Below, one piece after another: positions 1 through 13,137 of a stretch of DNA of 64,000 bases. A program made the position numbers and the translations under genes. Source of the stretch: Clytia hemisphaerica. Its lineage: Eukaryota > Cnidaria > Hydrozoa > Leptothecata > Clytiidae. The stretch lies in NCBI GenBank assembly GCA_902728285.1, contig CACVBU010000276.1, positions 186,001 through 250,000 of the forward strand, in the 5' to 3' direction. Positions within the stretch are counted from its first letter, which is position 1; each line of letters starts with the position of its first letter. The notes under the pieces were generated by a model. It was not told the origin of the DNA. It searched no databases and was given only the letters and a program-made list of their open reading frames with translations.

Positions 1-435
1 TAAAAAACGAGAAACAACTCCTCATTATTTAAAAGCGCATTGTTTAGCGCCGACTTCGGTAAAAGTTTTCTAAAAATAGGTTCTAGCTTAGTTTAGCAAT
101 TGTACTTTTCCTTTAACACACGTCACGAATCGATGGTTCGGGTGATTTATCTGGTACTTCAACATCTGGAAGATTTACATTGCGGAATTTTGCGAGACCA
201 CGTCAAGAATTTTGCAGCGGGAGGTCTGGTAACCCAGCCCTAGTTTTCGGTACCCTGAGTATCAGAGGTCAAGTTTTCAAAGAGAAAATATTAACTCGAC
301 TTTATTCGCGCTGTGATACTCACGGTACGTTTTCGGGGATTGGCGGGTCCAACCGAAATATTTATAGGTTTACGGACAAGGGCTGTTGAACCCGACTGAG
401 GATGCGGCACATCAAAGGCCGACTATCATTCCTCT

Positions 436-498
436 CCGATGGTATATTGGCCCGCTCCTTTAGAGCTTTAGCGTGGGCGGCCGCCAATACGCCATCGG
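436..498. repeat. GC-rich hairpin
   Basis: CCGATGG, TTGGC and GGCC on the left are mirrored by GGCC, GCCAA and CCATCGG on the right, so about 63 bp can fold into an interrupted stem. It is much more GC-rich than its surroundings. It may be a small transposon remnant; no target duplication is clear. Confidence 0.45.
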
Positions 499-1545
499 AA
501 TATCAGATAAACCACACCTCAAACTTATCTAATGAAACCATCACACTTTTTTAGCATTTATCATTTTCATTCGGTCCTGCCTTCTATTTTGCCAGCTTCT
601 CTCATTTCTTTTTTTTTCAAAACTATCTTTTTTACATAATTTTCTTCAGATTCAGTTGATATTTATTTTTTCTTCTTTTTTGAGATACTTATTTCCTATT
701 TTCCAAACCATTCACATTCAAACTTTAAATTTTATATGCATATGGAATTCAAATTCTAAATCCTGGCCTTTGAAATCAATAGACTATACCTTTAAATTAT
801 TAAAAGATGTCGTCCTATTCAAAGACCAGAGATAAGTTGTATGTATTTTATAAATTCAACAATTGATAACTGATTTTCTTCTATTGCCCAAAATAATAAC
901 CATTAATTACTTGAAAAACAAAAAGAATCTTTGAAGATGGATATCACACAAGATGGCTCCATATTCATATATTGCTCGAGATAAAATGCACACAGTATAT
1001 TATTACGAAGGTGCATAAGTGGAAAGTCAAATCAAAAATTTAGATTATGTTAAAAATCTAGCTGGGGAAATTTATTTCCATCGGAAAATCAAAGGTTTTC
1101 TTGGTAAGATAAAGACCGAGCAAGATCGATGAAAATATTTTTAATCTTTTTGTAAACTACTATACGTTTGCAGATATCTATGCGAAAAAAGGACAGGCTT
1201 TTATTTAGGTTCCCTTACCCTTAGTTTTTACGTGACTCAGAACGAAAGAGACATTAGTACCGTATAACTTAAATTGGTTCGTAAATTAATCTAGCAACGA
1301 TATTTGTAACGACTCTTGAGTGTTACTTGACAATATCAAAAAAGTGTTAGCAATATAGAAAAATAAAAAGAATGTTGTCCAGACAGAAACCATGGCAACA
1401 GTGTAATAGCATCAAACAGTTGTCTTATGATGCTATACTATGTACTGTTCATTGCGTTTCCTATTTCCTGGCTGTGTGGTAAATGCATATCAATATCTCT
1501 ATTGAAAAGACGTGTTTTATATAAACATCATAGAAACACTAAATG

Positions 1546-1776
1546 AGGCCCCCAGCGGTATGACGATCACGCAAATTCAGCAAAAAATTTGGATAATCAC
1601 GCATACCTTTGTAAAGTCCTTAACAAAACACGTATCACGGTTCAAAAATCTTTCAAATCACGATCACGTTATTTTGACCTCATAAAATGCAATCATGAAA
1701 AAAAAATTCCAAATCACGTATAATCACGCTAGAAAAAAGTCCCTATCACGTCATCACGAAAACCGCTCGGGGGCCT
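1546..1776. mobile_element. MITE with AGGCCCCC termini and ATCACG array
   Basis: The ends are inverted: AGGCCCCCAGCGGT on the left and ACCGCTCGGGGGCCT on the right. The 231-bp interior has no coding capacity and carries about ten dispersed TCACG/ATCACG motifs, which could be subterminal transposase-binding sites. No target-site duplication is obvious, so the superfamily is undecided. Confidence 0.6.
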
Positions 1777-2444
1777 TCTAAAGCAAATCAACAGGGTTAA
1801 TAAGCTCCTATCTTTCTTAATTCATTTAGAATTTTTTTTCAAATTATTTTTTTGATTTGAGATTTAAGTTTTAATCAAGTTAACCAATGTTGCAAATCAT
1901 TAACTAAGTCGAAGAAAAGAAAATCTTTAACTTTCCTAAGAAAGATACTGTCAGTCTGAATAATGGAAAATCAAGTAAATTTGTGATAGCGATAAATACT
2001 GCAGGAGTGAAAGAAATTGAGAAAAATAGTATCACCATTACGATAAACTAAAACGATGATGGATGAACTAAACGCATAATAGATAGACCATCGTAACAAG
2101 TAAATAAAGGTGTGTCTTCTGAATGATCTTTTGAAAAATGACATAGAAACACTTTTGTCATATTTACAACACAACAGCTAGCAAAAAATGGCTTATAATT
2201 GAATTTTACTAACGCTACATAAAATGACGTTATAAAACCATTAATTAAGGTCAACGAGGTTTTTGTGTTATTATATAGGCATAATTTCTTTATAAAATAT
2301 GATGTTAAAGGTCGTTACTAAGCGAGCTTTTTTTAAAGTTTGAAACATTTTTGAGATGCCTTCTTTATAATCTTCTTGAAGCGAGAACGTGCTTTGTGCA
2401 ATAATGTGTTATAAACTTAAAATGAGGGTGATAACTTGACAGTA

Positions 2445-2613
2445 CAGTGCGCTCTCACTAATTCAAGCTTCTATCATTCGAATCTTTCTATAATTCGTAA
2501 TAATTTCCATTCCCCGTCAAGGAAACCTTCGTAAAATGCTTTCGATAATTCAAACCTCTCTGTAGCTCGAACAAATTCGATTCCGTTAGAGTTCGAATTA
2601 GCGAGAGTCAACT
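2445..2613. mobile_element. Tc1/mariner-type MITE (TA duplication)
   Basis: A 169-bp element runs from CAGTGCGCTCTCACTAATTC to a GAATTAGCGAGAGTCAACTG end and is bracketed by TA dinucleotides. The imperfect inverted ends and TA target suggest a Tc1/mariner-derived MITE. Similar TTCGAA-rich ends occur near 56880-57066. Confidence 0.5.
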
Positions 2614-2656
2614 GTATTATAAAAAGATCGTTTTTATGAATGAATGAATGAATTAA

Positions 2657-2830
2657 AGAACGAACGAACGAACGAACGAACGAACAAACGAACGAACGAA
2701 CGAACGAACGAACGAACGAACGAAACGAACGAACAACGAACGAACGAACGAACGAACGAACGAACGAACGAACGAACGAACGAACGAACGAACGAACGAA
2801 CGAACGAACGAACGAACGAACGAACGAACG
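2657..2830. repeat. (GAAC)n microsatellite
   Basis: About 43 copies of the tetranucleotide AACG/GAAC in tandem, with two interruptions near 2724-2736. Because four is not a multiple of three, every frame on both strands is open and reads as monotonous repeat peptides. These are artefacts, not genes. Confidence 0.97.
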
Positions 2831-3578
2831 GAAAGAGAGTTATGGAAATGAACAACAACAAAAATGAGTGCTTTTAGCTAATGTTATTTACAAAAAAATC
2901 ATTTGTTTATAAAATCTATAAATCTATAAAATATATGACACCTTTATGATATTGTGAATATTAAAAAACTATACTAAATATTACGATAACCCTGTATAAA
3001 ACCCAAATATTTTGATTGAAGAAAAACATCGACAGGTAAGATAGATATTCTATGCAAAGACGAAGAGAATCGTCATTCTTCAACATTAGAACACCCAATT
3101 TTCGCAGACCCGGTATGATTTCAGCCAGTTGGGGTAAAAGAACGAACTGAAACTCGATAGGGATTGATATATTACCCATCTTTTTATAGCTGGGGATTTT
3201 AACTCCATTGTTTTTAAGTCAGAAAATTCGGTGAAAATTGAAAAAGTAGAACAAATATTTTGCAGTGAAGATTTGCTTATTTGATTAATTGCAACTGGGG
3301 GGGGGGGCAAAAAAAAGAATATAATTTTATACTTGGGACGATATTTTGGCAGATTTTTGCCAGTGGGAGGGGCCACACCGGGTCTTCGAGAATGAGGTGG
3401 TTTAGGTAAATCAAACTTGTCTAGTGTAGGACTACCAATTTCTGCTGCCCTTCCTTGAGAACTGAACATGAGTGCAAACTGAACTTATTGTTTTAAGGAC
3501 TTTCATCCTACCATCACAGTTAACATATCAAGAAATTCCAGCCAAACATCGATGGTCAATATTAATCAGCTCCAAGCT
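2831..3578. other. 3' flank of the acetyl-CoA synthetase gene
   Basis: Non-coding sequence between the microsatellite and the ACSS1-like stop codon. It should contain the minus-strand 3' UTR. No strong minus-strand AATAAA signal is obvious close to the stop. A poly-G run lies near 3297-3307. Confidence 0.4.
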
Positions 3579-6500
3579 CTATTTCTTCATTTTTTGTAAA
3601 AGTTTTTCATGATTAGCAATGATTTCTTCGACAACAGAATCGTCAGCCAGAGTACTGATATCTCCGACATCCTCGGGCTTGTTAGCGGCAACACAACGTA
3701 ATATACGTCGCATAATTTTCCCCGACCGTGTCTTTGGAAGACCTGGTGCAATCTGAAAAAAATTAATATAAAGTATAATTTCATAAATTCCCTTCACGAG
3801 CCTTCTATTCTAAAATAGTCTAAGAACATACCGTAAGTTGGTCTAATATCGACATCCCTGATCTATTTCCGACACCCTTCTTAGAGAAAGGCTTCAAAGG
3901 AAGGTCAGAATCACTGATTGAAATAAGATTTTTTCCTCTCTGACCGCTAATTAGCGATCAGCGATTCCAACCTTCCTATAATTCCGAGCTCTAAAGAATT
4001 AGATGTTGGATTTCGACATCTTACCAACTTACGGTAGAGCACGAGAACTTTATCGCAAGAAAATATGCGGTGAAAATGCAGCTAATACTTACTCATCTAT
4101 ATATTAATAGTGGTAGTCTGTATGTGTGTTTGTCTGTGTTTTCTACTTTCGTTTTCTAACGCAATGTTTTGTTCTTTTAAAAGATGACTTTTGCTTCTTC
4201 CTCCACAAATGTGTTAAATCAGATTCGCGCCGTTTTATAAAGATTTTGAGTTGTTCGATAAGTTTGTTTTGATTGATAGATTATAATATCTGCCCAGACG
4301 TGCCCGAGCCCGCCTCTTATGTTTTTTTCTTTTTTTCTCTCTATTATTTTGTTTTATGTTTTCGAATGTAATTAACGACCTTATTAATTTCGCTTAGCGA
4401 AAGTATTACGATAGGCTTCCGTGTATGTATGTGGCGAGACATTTTTTGGGGCACAAATTATGGCGTGGGCGTTTGGCTGCGGGCGTACTACGGCAAATAT
4501 TCTAAAGCTGGACTCACTCACAAAGATAAAAAGTGATAAAAAACAGGGCTTTTCTTACTAAATAAAATACGCTAGTTCTATTCTAATGTATTAAGAACTT
4601 TCCCAGGCTTTGGTAAATTACTTCTTACATTGACACTGTTAAAATAAAAAGATCAATTATTGAAAAACGACAAATATCAAACCTGTATCATTTCGGGGAC
4701 GGCGAAAGAGCCAATAGAACTTTTGACCATTGCTTGTAACTCTTTCTTGATATCTTCTTCAGATTCAGAGATCCCTTCTTTTAACGTCACGTATGCGTAC
4801 ACACCTGAAATCGAATTTTTATAATGATGTTTTTCGACTGGAGTTCGAGTAGTTTATAATCCGTGTAATACAATAATATGGTTGTTATAAGATAATACCA
4901 TAATACCTGGAACCGTCTAGTGAATACTAAAATCTGTCCCTTTTATTAATTCATGATATGCACCCACTGACCTTTATATAACCCTGGACCAAGCAATATC
5001 TGCCATCTTTGATTGGAGTTTTTTTAGAATTGGTACCCATGGAGAAGCCATTGCAATGCTAAAAATTAACGTCTAACGCCGCTACATCATCAAAAAAATT
5101 TGAGGAAAAGTAGACCTAGCGCTCTCGATGCATTTACACCGCTATCGAGTAGTGCCGACATTAGGGTACCAATTTTCAAAAAACTCCGATCAAAGATTTT
5201 GCTTGGCTGGGATTGAAAAGCTTTGTCCAGGGTATATAAAGGTCAGTGTATGCACCACTGGAGAGTCTTTTGAGAACTTTTAAAATTTTCCACCAATACG
5301 TCACTTAATAAACAATAGAAAAAGTGACGTATTGGGTGAAAAAACACAGAAAAGTTGCATAATTTCGTCATTGCAGTGGTGCATATCATGAATTAGTTCT
5401 GTTATGAATGATGGCTGAACTAGTCGTCTAGAATTCTAGACTATGTTTTTTTTTAACAAAAGAAAAGACTTAACGTTTTACAACTACAGAAAAAAAGAAA
5501 TTCAAATAACGTTAAAATATTACCTTTCAACTACTAGTTCCCAAAGAGTTAAGAAAACAGGGGTGTAACAAGGGAACACCCATCTATGTGAAGATATTTT
5601 TCTGTTTCGAGAACTTTATACAAGTTTTTAATCTCAACTAGTCTTCATTGGCTTCACACTAAGCAAAAAAGGTTTGATAGAAAATGCGATCGCTAAGAAA
5701 ACTATCGTTTACCTTGTCCTTTGATTTCATGAGGATATCCAACGACTGCTGTTTCTGCCACCGCATCATGGTTGTCCTAAACGAACAGTTAACCAATGAA
5801 AAAGTAGGAGAATGATAGTATAGAAGGGCTTGTCATGGAAAACAAAGCACGGGAAAAGCATCTTTCAAAAAAAATTCAGCTAATCGTCGGTTCCTTTTGG
5901 TATTATAATGGATTTTAGGCAATCATAAGAAGCAACCTCACATGATTTTATCTGACCAGTAATCAGAGACGCTTTCCTAAAATTAAATCCATTCTTCTGT
6001 CTGAAAAACTATCGAGCAAACAGAGCAAACATTCGAGTGAAACATAAATTACCATGACGTCTTCAACTTCAGCTGTTCCCAGTCGAACACCTTTGACATT
6101 GATGACGTCATCAACACGACCAGTAATGTGGTAGTGGCCCTCTGCATCACGACGTGCTCCGTCCCCGGTGAAGTAATAACCTGGAAAAAAGTAACTTGAC
6201 ATTTTCATTCGAACTCGATCTTACTGATGGCTTGTGTTTAGACAATGAAATCTAGGAAATTTTAGATTGATTAACTACTTGTCATTTGAGGTCTCAAGGA
6301 TGCGAGTTTATATGGTAAAGAATTCCTTCAACGTATCTTCTGATCAACTGAAACTTCTACAAACGAAGAATTGACAGAGATTGGTCATGCTACAGTAGCC
6401 TCGTCTTAAGACCAAAAGATTTTAGCGATCTCTCACCTTATAACGCGAATCGCACTTCATTACTGGGTCTAAAAATCATCTTTAGAAACCAATGTTTATT

Positions 6501-9500
6501 GAATATGAGGATAGAAATTAAGTGTACCTGGATATGGTCTATAGTAGACGTCTAGAAATCGTTCTTGATCTCCATGGATGGTTCTGGCCATCCCTGGCAA
6601 TGATGATCCCAAACATAACAATCCACTCACATCATTACCATGCAGCTCTTTACCCTATAATAAGAAGAGTAAGAATAAATAGAAGGTGTCAATTTTCCAT
6701 ACGAATACTGCTGTAGAGCCAGTCTGGAAAGAAGGGAAATGTTACGTCGGAGCTGCGCCAACTTAACTGGGAAAAGTTGAAGGCAGCAGATCTCAAACCT
6801 CGAATCTACGCCGGAGATATCTGGTGCACAAGCTGCAATTTCCAGACTTGCTGTAGAGTAGGAGAAAAGAAAACAAAAAATAAGGCAAAAATCTTCTTAG
6901 ATAGAAAAACGACGAAAGCCTTTACACTGAGCAAATTGCAAAATATTACATTCTCTAGTCTCTGTATTTGTTATTTGGCAACATGTAATTGACGGGAATT
7001 TTTAATGTGGAGAAAAGAGTTTGCAGAAAATATTCAGATGAGATACCTCTTCATCCAGAAGGATAGGTTTGACACCAAAGAAAGGGAACATTGGACATGC
7101 TGGTTTAGGCGGAACAACATCTTGTTCTGGTACTGGGGATATCACTATACCTCCAGTTTCTAGAAAAGGGATTGACAATGCACAGTTATTGATACTATGA
7201 AACATAATGTGAAATAATCTCAAAGGGACATCTTTATAAGAACACCAGAGGATGAAAAATCAAGCAAATCGTAAGAATACCTTAAGAATATTTCTAGGGC
7301 GTGAGATTTTTCGAAAACAAAAAGATAGGGTTACATATAGGGTTAAACTTTGTGAAATCACTGTAAAAATGACTACTCCGAAAAAAAAAATCTGTGCTAA
7401 ATATTTTTTCAGTAGAATATCATAGAATATGACAAGAATATCTCTACCTTAGTTTGGAAAAATCTATAAGAATATTTCATCCTCAGCTAAGAAAACAGTA
7501 TTCTTATAAAAAAGCATGTACTTGTTACTTGCGTTTGAGCACTTGTTACTTACTGGTTGTTTTTTAATAATTCTATTTACCTTTTGTTCCTCATTTTAAT
7601 AAAAACATCCCTTATTTTACTATTTTTTTTGGCTACCTTAAAGAATTTACCCAAAATCTGCCAAATTAAGTGTTCCTGGTAAAATTTATTTTTGCAGTTA
7701 TCCGCTAAATCAAATTCCTGCCAAAATTTGTTCCCCTAATAAAGAAGTATTTAGTCACTGAAGTAACTATTAATACTATTAGTTACGTGCAAATATAAAG
7801 CTCTGGTTTTTATTGTTACTATTATAAGCGTTCAAAAAAGATACCTGTTTGCCACCAAGTGTCAGAAATGGGGCATTTCTTTTGTCCAACAATATCATAA
7901 TACCAATGCCATGCTTCTTCATTTATTGGCTCACCAACTGAAAAAGAATAAGAAAAAAATTTTTCATAGAAGTGCAATATACTCAAAAATGTCAAAAGCC
8001 GCCTAAGGTCCACACATACCATTACCAAGCAATTTATTTTTACCTATATATTTGCCTCCCCTCGGAAATGCATTTTTGGAGCATTAAAGATTTATGTTTT
8101 ATCGTCCAAAAAATGCATAATGAAAAATTTAAAATTATCGTGATATACTTTGCTAAAGTTAGAAATCGCACCTGTTCCCAACACTTTCAATGTATCTCTA
8201 TCATATTTCTCCACAAATTCATTTCCAAATTTCAATAACAAGCGAATTGCAGTAGGTGCACCATAGAACTGGTTGACTTTTAGCCTCTCTACCATCTCCC
8301 AATAGCGCCCAGGATCTGGATAAGTAGGAACACTTTCGAATAAGACAGATGTTGCACCATTTGCTAAAGGACCATAAACAACATATGAATGTCCCGTAAT
8401 CCAACCAATGTCAGCTACGCATGCGTATATATCACCAACTTCATACTTGAATACATACTGAAAAGTAAATAAGATGAAAATCAGAAACTGAACTTTTAGA
8501 GCATGATAGTCTTCTTTTTAGCTGCATTTTAAATTTTGCAACTTTTCTGAGGAACTTTTCATAACTAATCTTGACATGTTGTAATGCAGAAATGTTCACA
8601 AGGGGGAGGGTTTATTACCGAGAGTTCAAACAATCTCAAATTGATCTAGGAACATCTAACAGTGGAAATGTCTCTCCCTTACTTATCCTCTTAAGCAAAA
8701 ATATGATTCATTCTTCAAAAGTCTGTCAGAAGAACCAAAATTGGGAAAAGATTTCAATTTCATTTTGAAAAGAAAGTTACAAATTACTTTATGGGTCATC
8801 ATGGCGTAAAGCAAATATCCAGCTTGTGAATGTTGAACACCTTTGGGTTTTCCGGTACTTCCTGATGTGTACAATATAAAAAGTGGATCTTCACTGTCCA
8901 TTGGTTCTGGTACACACTCAACACTTTCACTTGACATTTCCTATGATTGTAAGAATAAAGATAAAGCAAGTGGTGATTTATGTTGAGCAGAATGCAGAAA
9001 TTGGACTAAGGACTTATTATGAATTTACGTTACCCATACAACGGTGGAAGATGGGGTTGGTTATATGGGCCTTTATTCAGCAATGGCTACCCCATATTTT
9101 CAGATTATACGCCTTGTAGTATACACAGTGTGACATATTACAAGCCTGGGTAAAAGAGCTGTAATGATTTGTAACTGATAAAAATTTGAAGTTTGAAAAT
9201 GTGATTGATTTAGGTGTTTTTTCAGTCATCAACGCTGTTACCTCTTCTAGATAAAAGTCTCTTCCATGTTGCATGTGCACATCAGCTCCAGTTCGTTGGT
9301 ACACTAACACATTGTCCACAGAACAATTCTCCAAAGCTTTATCTACTGTATTCTTTAAAGAGATTCTCTTTGATCCACGCAAACCTTCGTCTGCAGTGAT
9401 CACAATTTTGGAGCCACCTGAAAATAAATTAAAAAACGTAACAAAGTTGAAAGGAGAGAAGAACTTGGATAAGTTATTTACCACATAATAGTGCCAACAC

Positions 9501-11465
9501 AATATAGCGCACTAACCTCAAGTTAGTAGCGAGTCACTAAACTGAGGACTGAAGCGAGATTCAAACTCACAAATTCCACATTGCTAGCACACTTAGCTAT
9601 TCAGTCCATGCTGGAAACAGTGTCAGGGTTTGGGGTCAATCACTCCAGCAAATGGTAGAGGTTGGCTATTAAATTGAGGTTGGCTATTGCCATGTTGTCA
9701 CTATATTGTTAAGTCTTAAGACAAGATAATACCTATTCAAACATTTTAAAGCCACCAATAAATGGATTACTTACCATCATTTATTCGAGCAGAAAGAGCT
9801 TCAGCACTAAATCCAGCAAATACAACACTAAAAAATGTATATAAAAATTAATTTCAAAGAAGGAAAGGAAGAAAAAATCCCCAAAATAGTATCTAATATG
9901 TAATAATGCACCAACCTTTGCTATACAATGAAACCACAAAAAAAGCTGTTTAAAAAAATGATTTTGAAATTTTTAAAGCTATTGAATATGGGTAAAATAA
10001 TGAATTAATGTATGTATATTATATGTACTAACCTATGAATAGCACCAATTCTAGTACATGCTAACATACAAGCAACTGCGATAGGTGATACAGGCATGTA
10101 AATACACACAGTATCTCCCTTCTGGACACCTTTTCGTTTCAAAACATTTGCTACTTGACAAGTTTTCTCAAGAAGCTCTCTAAAATAAAAGATTTTTTAG
10201 AAAAGCTATTTTTGTCAAGTAGTGACAGTGCAAATGTTTTAAATTTCTAAGCCATTCAACAGAATTAATCATAGAGGAACAAAAGTGTATTTAGAGTGCA
10301 CTCTTTTTCGCTACCATGTGGAATTTCCAATTAAGATTGGTTTCCACTTACTTTCTCACTTCAACAGGAAAGAATGGAATAGACTTTAGGTCATTTGACA
10401 TTACTAACTCATTCTTCAGGTTACACCTATAGCTTTAAAAGGTGCTTGAGAAATTGAAAACATTTCAGGGTAGCTTAGTTCTTAGGAGGGGTTTGTTATT
10501 ATGGGTGTGGCTGCTGAAATAATTTTTCATAATCCTGGAATGGAAACAAACAATATTCTGGTTCCTGTAAAACTATACTGTAGATGCCCATTGTAAAAGA
10601 TGACATAATATCATAAATTATGACGATAATCAATTATATCAAGATTCAGCAATTTTCACATTTTTACGCTAAAAATCATACTTGTAAGATACTTTCACAT
10701 GCGTATTGGGTTCATCTTTTTCCCAAATCAGTGCAGTTGCATCAGGATCTCTAGCAACATGTCTGTCCAGGCAATTTTCTGTAAAAAACCAAGGTTTTAT
10801 ATAAAGTTATATCACAAACAAGTATTTTTCAGTGAGAAAATTATTCTTTCAAACTCAAACAGAAACAGAAGATGACAATTTGTATAAAAAACTTCCACTA
10901 CTGCTACATCAACTTAATTTGAGAAAGTATGAAAACTGATATAATGTAGGATGGCTAAACTTGTTCATTCCCGTGAAAAGTTTCCTACTGGCCACTCTAT
11001 AGCAGGAAAGACAAACAAGAAGAAGCTTCAACTTGGTAGGTGATCTGTCCCAAGACTGTTGTGTATTGTCTACACATCTTTAGCTGATATGCCTGGAAAA
11101 AAAAGCAAAAAGATCCCCAAAATGCACCACAAGTATAAATACAGCATACCTGACACATTAATCTTTCCATTTAAAAACCATTCATGTTTCCCAGTATTCA
11201 TGTCACTGTTAGAAACTTGTTCAAAATCCTTGATCCAGTTTAATTTACTACGTGCATGTTCTCCCCAGAATGTTTCAGGATCAGACAAACTCTGCTCATA
11301 CATCTTTTTAATTTGGTCAGCTCCCAAAACAGATGGACCATAATGTTGTAGAGCTGCAGCGATTGATAAACATCGTGATTTAGTTTGATACCATGTGTTA
11401 TTTTTGACAGCATGTTGCAGATTATTTTTCATCAAATCTCTTGAAATTCTAATTAACATTGACAT
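3579..11465 (-). CDS. ACSS1: Mitochondrial-type acetyl-CoA synthetase, 14 exons
   Basis: Ligates acetate to CoA via acetyl-AMP. Exons on the minus strand, in order: 11465-11150, 10778-10682, 10179-10033, 9827-9775, 9417-9242, 8940-8788, 8457-8172, 7937-7845, 7159-7047, 6654-6528, 6180-6053, 5776-5713, 4804-4683, 3752-3579. All junctions are GT-AG and all phases agree, giving 682 aa, the usual family length. Visible motifs: phosphate loop [10 protein letters not shown] (288-297), DTWWQTETGG (435-444), TGDGARRD (525-532), GRVDDVIN (541-548) and LPKTRSGK with the catalytic, acetylatable lysine at 637. The N-terminus is Arg/Lys-rich, hydroxylated and free of acids for the first 9 residues, suggesting a mitochondrial transit peptide. 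Sequence between residues 330 and 530 is closer to ACSS1 than to cytosolic ACSS2. Odd: the usual INVSGHR reads INVKGVR (Lys550, Val552). The start is the first ATG; the next Met is two codons later. Confidence 0.93.
3831..4034. mobile_element. MITE family B, copy 1 (TA duplication)
   Basis: The terminal inverted repeat CCGTAAGTTGGTCTAATATC is matched by ...CCAACTTACGG on the right, with TA on both sides. The 204-bp insertion lies in the last intron of the ACSS1-like gene. Other copies are at 13138-13775 and 16267-16492. Its TA target suggests a Tc1/mariner-driven MITE. Confidence 0.8.
9546..9607 (-). repeat. tRNA-derived SINE head
   Basis: Read on the minus strand, GGACTGA and TCAGTCC form a perfect 7-bp acceptor-like stem. 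Between them are an A-box-like TAGCTAAGTGTGCTAGCA and a B-box-like GAGTTTGAATC with a T-arm-like stem. At 62 nt it is about ten bases short of a tRNA and has no clear anticodon arm, so it is read as a degenerate tRNA-related SINE head rather than a working tRNA. It lies in intron 4 of the ACSS1-like gene. Confidence 0.55.
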
Positions 11466-12255
11466 TTTTCGTATCTATTTCTTATTTAAAAAATATTGGT
11501 AAAAATTTGAAAAGAAATTTTAGGTGCACCAAAAATTAATCTGACATTAATTTTCTCAAGTTTAATGAACACAGTAGCTGTTTCCATAAAAATGTCAATA
11601 TGAAGTTGAGAATTCTTTTTTCGTTGGCTTATAATACTGTACAAAGTAAGTAAAGTAAAGACACCAAATTCTAAGTTAGGCTTTCCTCTAAATAAATCTT
11701 TGAAACATCTCTTTTCTATTGCCTACAATAATGCTTTTTTGACATATAAATGACTATACTTTTATAGAAAATTTTTTTTTGATGCGTCAAAACTATAACT
11801 ACTACCCAACACAAGAAAAAACATATAAAGCAAAAAAACAAATTCAAGATGATATTAACAAAAGAGGATTTCATTACACTCATCAAATTAAATTAAAATT
11901 TTTTGCTCACTAACTCAAGATTACAAAAACTCCCAAATTTATCCATCATGCAAAAATTTAGCCTGGATAATATCTAAGCTTCAAATTAAAAAAAAGAAAT
12001 TTTACCTTAACATAAAAAAGTTCTAACATTACAGCTCTTCCTAGAAAATGAAAGTGCTAATATCTGTTTCCAAAGTTTTCCAAGCCCACCCAGGGAAACC
12101 GAGCAGAACAGACTCTCCCTCAAGAATTAAAACATTTTAAATATCCAAAACTTACAACAAATTCCATACGATAATCAATATGTAGCCACTATACCTACAA
12201 ACCATCTTAGGGACATAATATATACAATCAACTTTTGGATTTCTTAGCGGCAATT
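11466..12255. other. 5' flank of the acetyl-CoA synthetase gene
   Basis: AT-rich sequence upstream of the minus-strand start at 11465, where promoter and 5' UTR are expected. No TATA box, initiator or upstream exon can be assigned from sequence alone. Confidence 0.35.
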
Positions 12256-12860
12256 GGCTGTGTACTAACGCACTTTGTTATACCTGACACACTTTGTAAT
12301 ACACCTTGCACACTTTGTTATACTTAACAAAGCATAGAGGTTTCAGTTATAAAATAATGCAGGCTTAACTGTCTGACATGCCAACACATTCAAGTTAAAG
12401 GGAAACGTTCGAAAAAGGGACAGCCTTTATCATAAAAATCAAGTATTCAAATTCTTTTTTTTCATAACCAATCAAAACATTCGATTACTTACTATTATAA
12501 ACGTAGTCGTCTAAGAAAACAGCTATTCTTTTTTAGAATCTTCCTTTTTCTTTGTGATTAAAAAAAGCAGGGCTATTACATGTGTCTATGTTTAATGTAA
12601 ATATAATCAGCTTTTGATTCAGGCTATAAGATCATTTATTATTCATAATTTTACTAGTTTTCTAGCTTTATATCAAAATCTTCGTTTTTGCTGTTTTGAA
12701 TGTATATTTAAACAATTTACAGGGCTATTTCTTGGCAGTTAAATTTATGTATTATTACAAAGTGCCTCACATGTTTTTACAAAGTGCATCAAGGTGTTTT
12801 ACAAAGCGTGACAGGTATTACAAAGTGTGGTGTTTATTACAAAGTGTGTAGTACAGGCTG
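12256..12860. mobile_element. MITE with multiple CACTTTGTAATA subterminal repeats
   Basis: The left end carries three spaced copies of CACTTTGTNATAC. The right end carries five inverted copies (TATTACAAAGTG type). The outermost bases GCTGTGTACTA and TAGTACAGGCTG are also inverted. Dense subterminal motifs of this kind usually bind transposase. About 605 bp, no coding capacity, transposase family unknown. Confidence 0.65.
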
Positions 12861-13137
12861 TTATAAGGGGGAGGGGTTGACTAAAATGCTGTTCATGCAA
12901 GGTCGAAAATCTCCCTAATGGAAAATGGTCAGCAAAGTGCAACACAAGCAAAATATTCTGAAAAAAAGAAGACATTTTTAAGGATATTTATAATGAACTG
13001 TGAAAAATAAAATTTGTTGGCCGTTAGGAAGGGATATGGGATGGTCTAAACCTTATTAATAGCCTAATGCTGCTAAGAAATTCCAAAGTTTGTTACATAA
13101 TAGACCTTTTGCTAATCTGGATGTCATGTGTTGAATA

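Larger units (their letters stand above)
1..2442. other. Non-coding flank
   Basis: No exon with credible coding content and splice sites is visible on either strand. The stretch holds a GC-rich hairpin (436-498) and one MITE (1546-1776), described separately. A short open frame near 180-389 has no recognisable domain and no splice context. Confidence 0.5.

Noticed and set aside
1555-1775. CRISPR-like array because of repeated ATCACG motifs
   Set aside because: Spacing is irregular, the motif is only 5-6 bp, and the block is bounded by inverted transposon ends in a eukaryotic genome.
2634-2877. Open frames through the GAAC tract on both strands
   Set aside because: Pure tetranucleotide repeat translation; no start context, domain or splice signals.
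3086-3469. 127-codon minus-strand frame downstream of the ACSS1-like gene
   Set aside because: Passes through a poly-G run and lies in the expected 3' UTR; no domain.
9546-9607. Functional tRNA gene
   Set aside because: Ten bases too short, with no proper anticodon stem-loop; better read as a SINE head.
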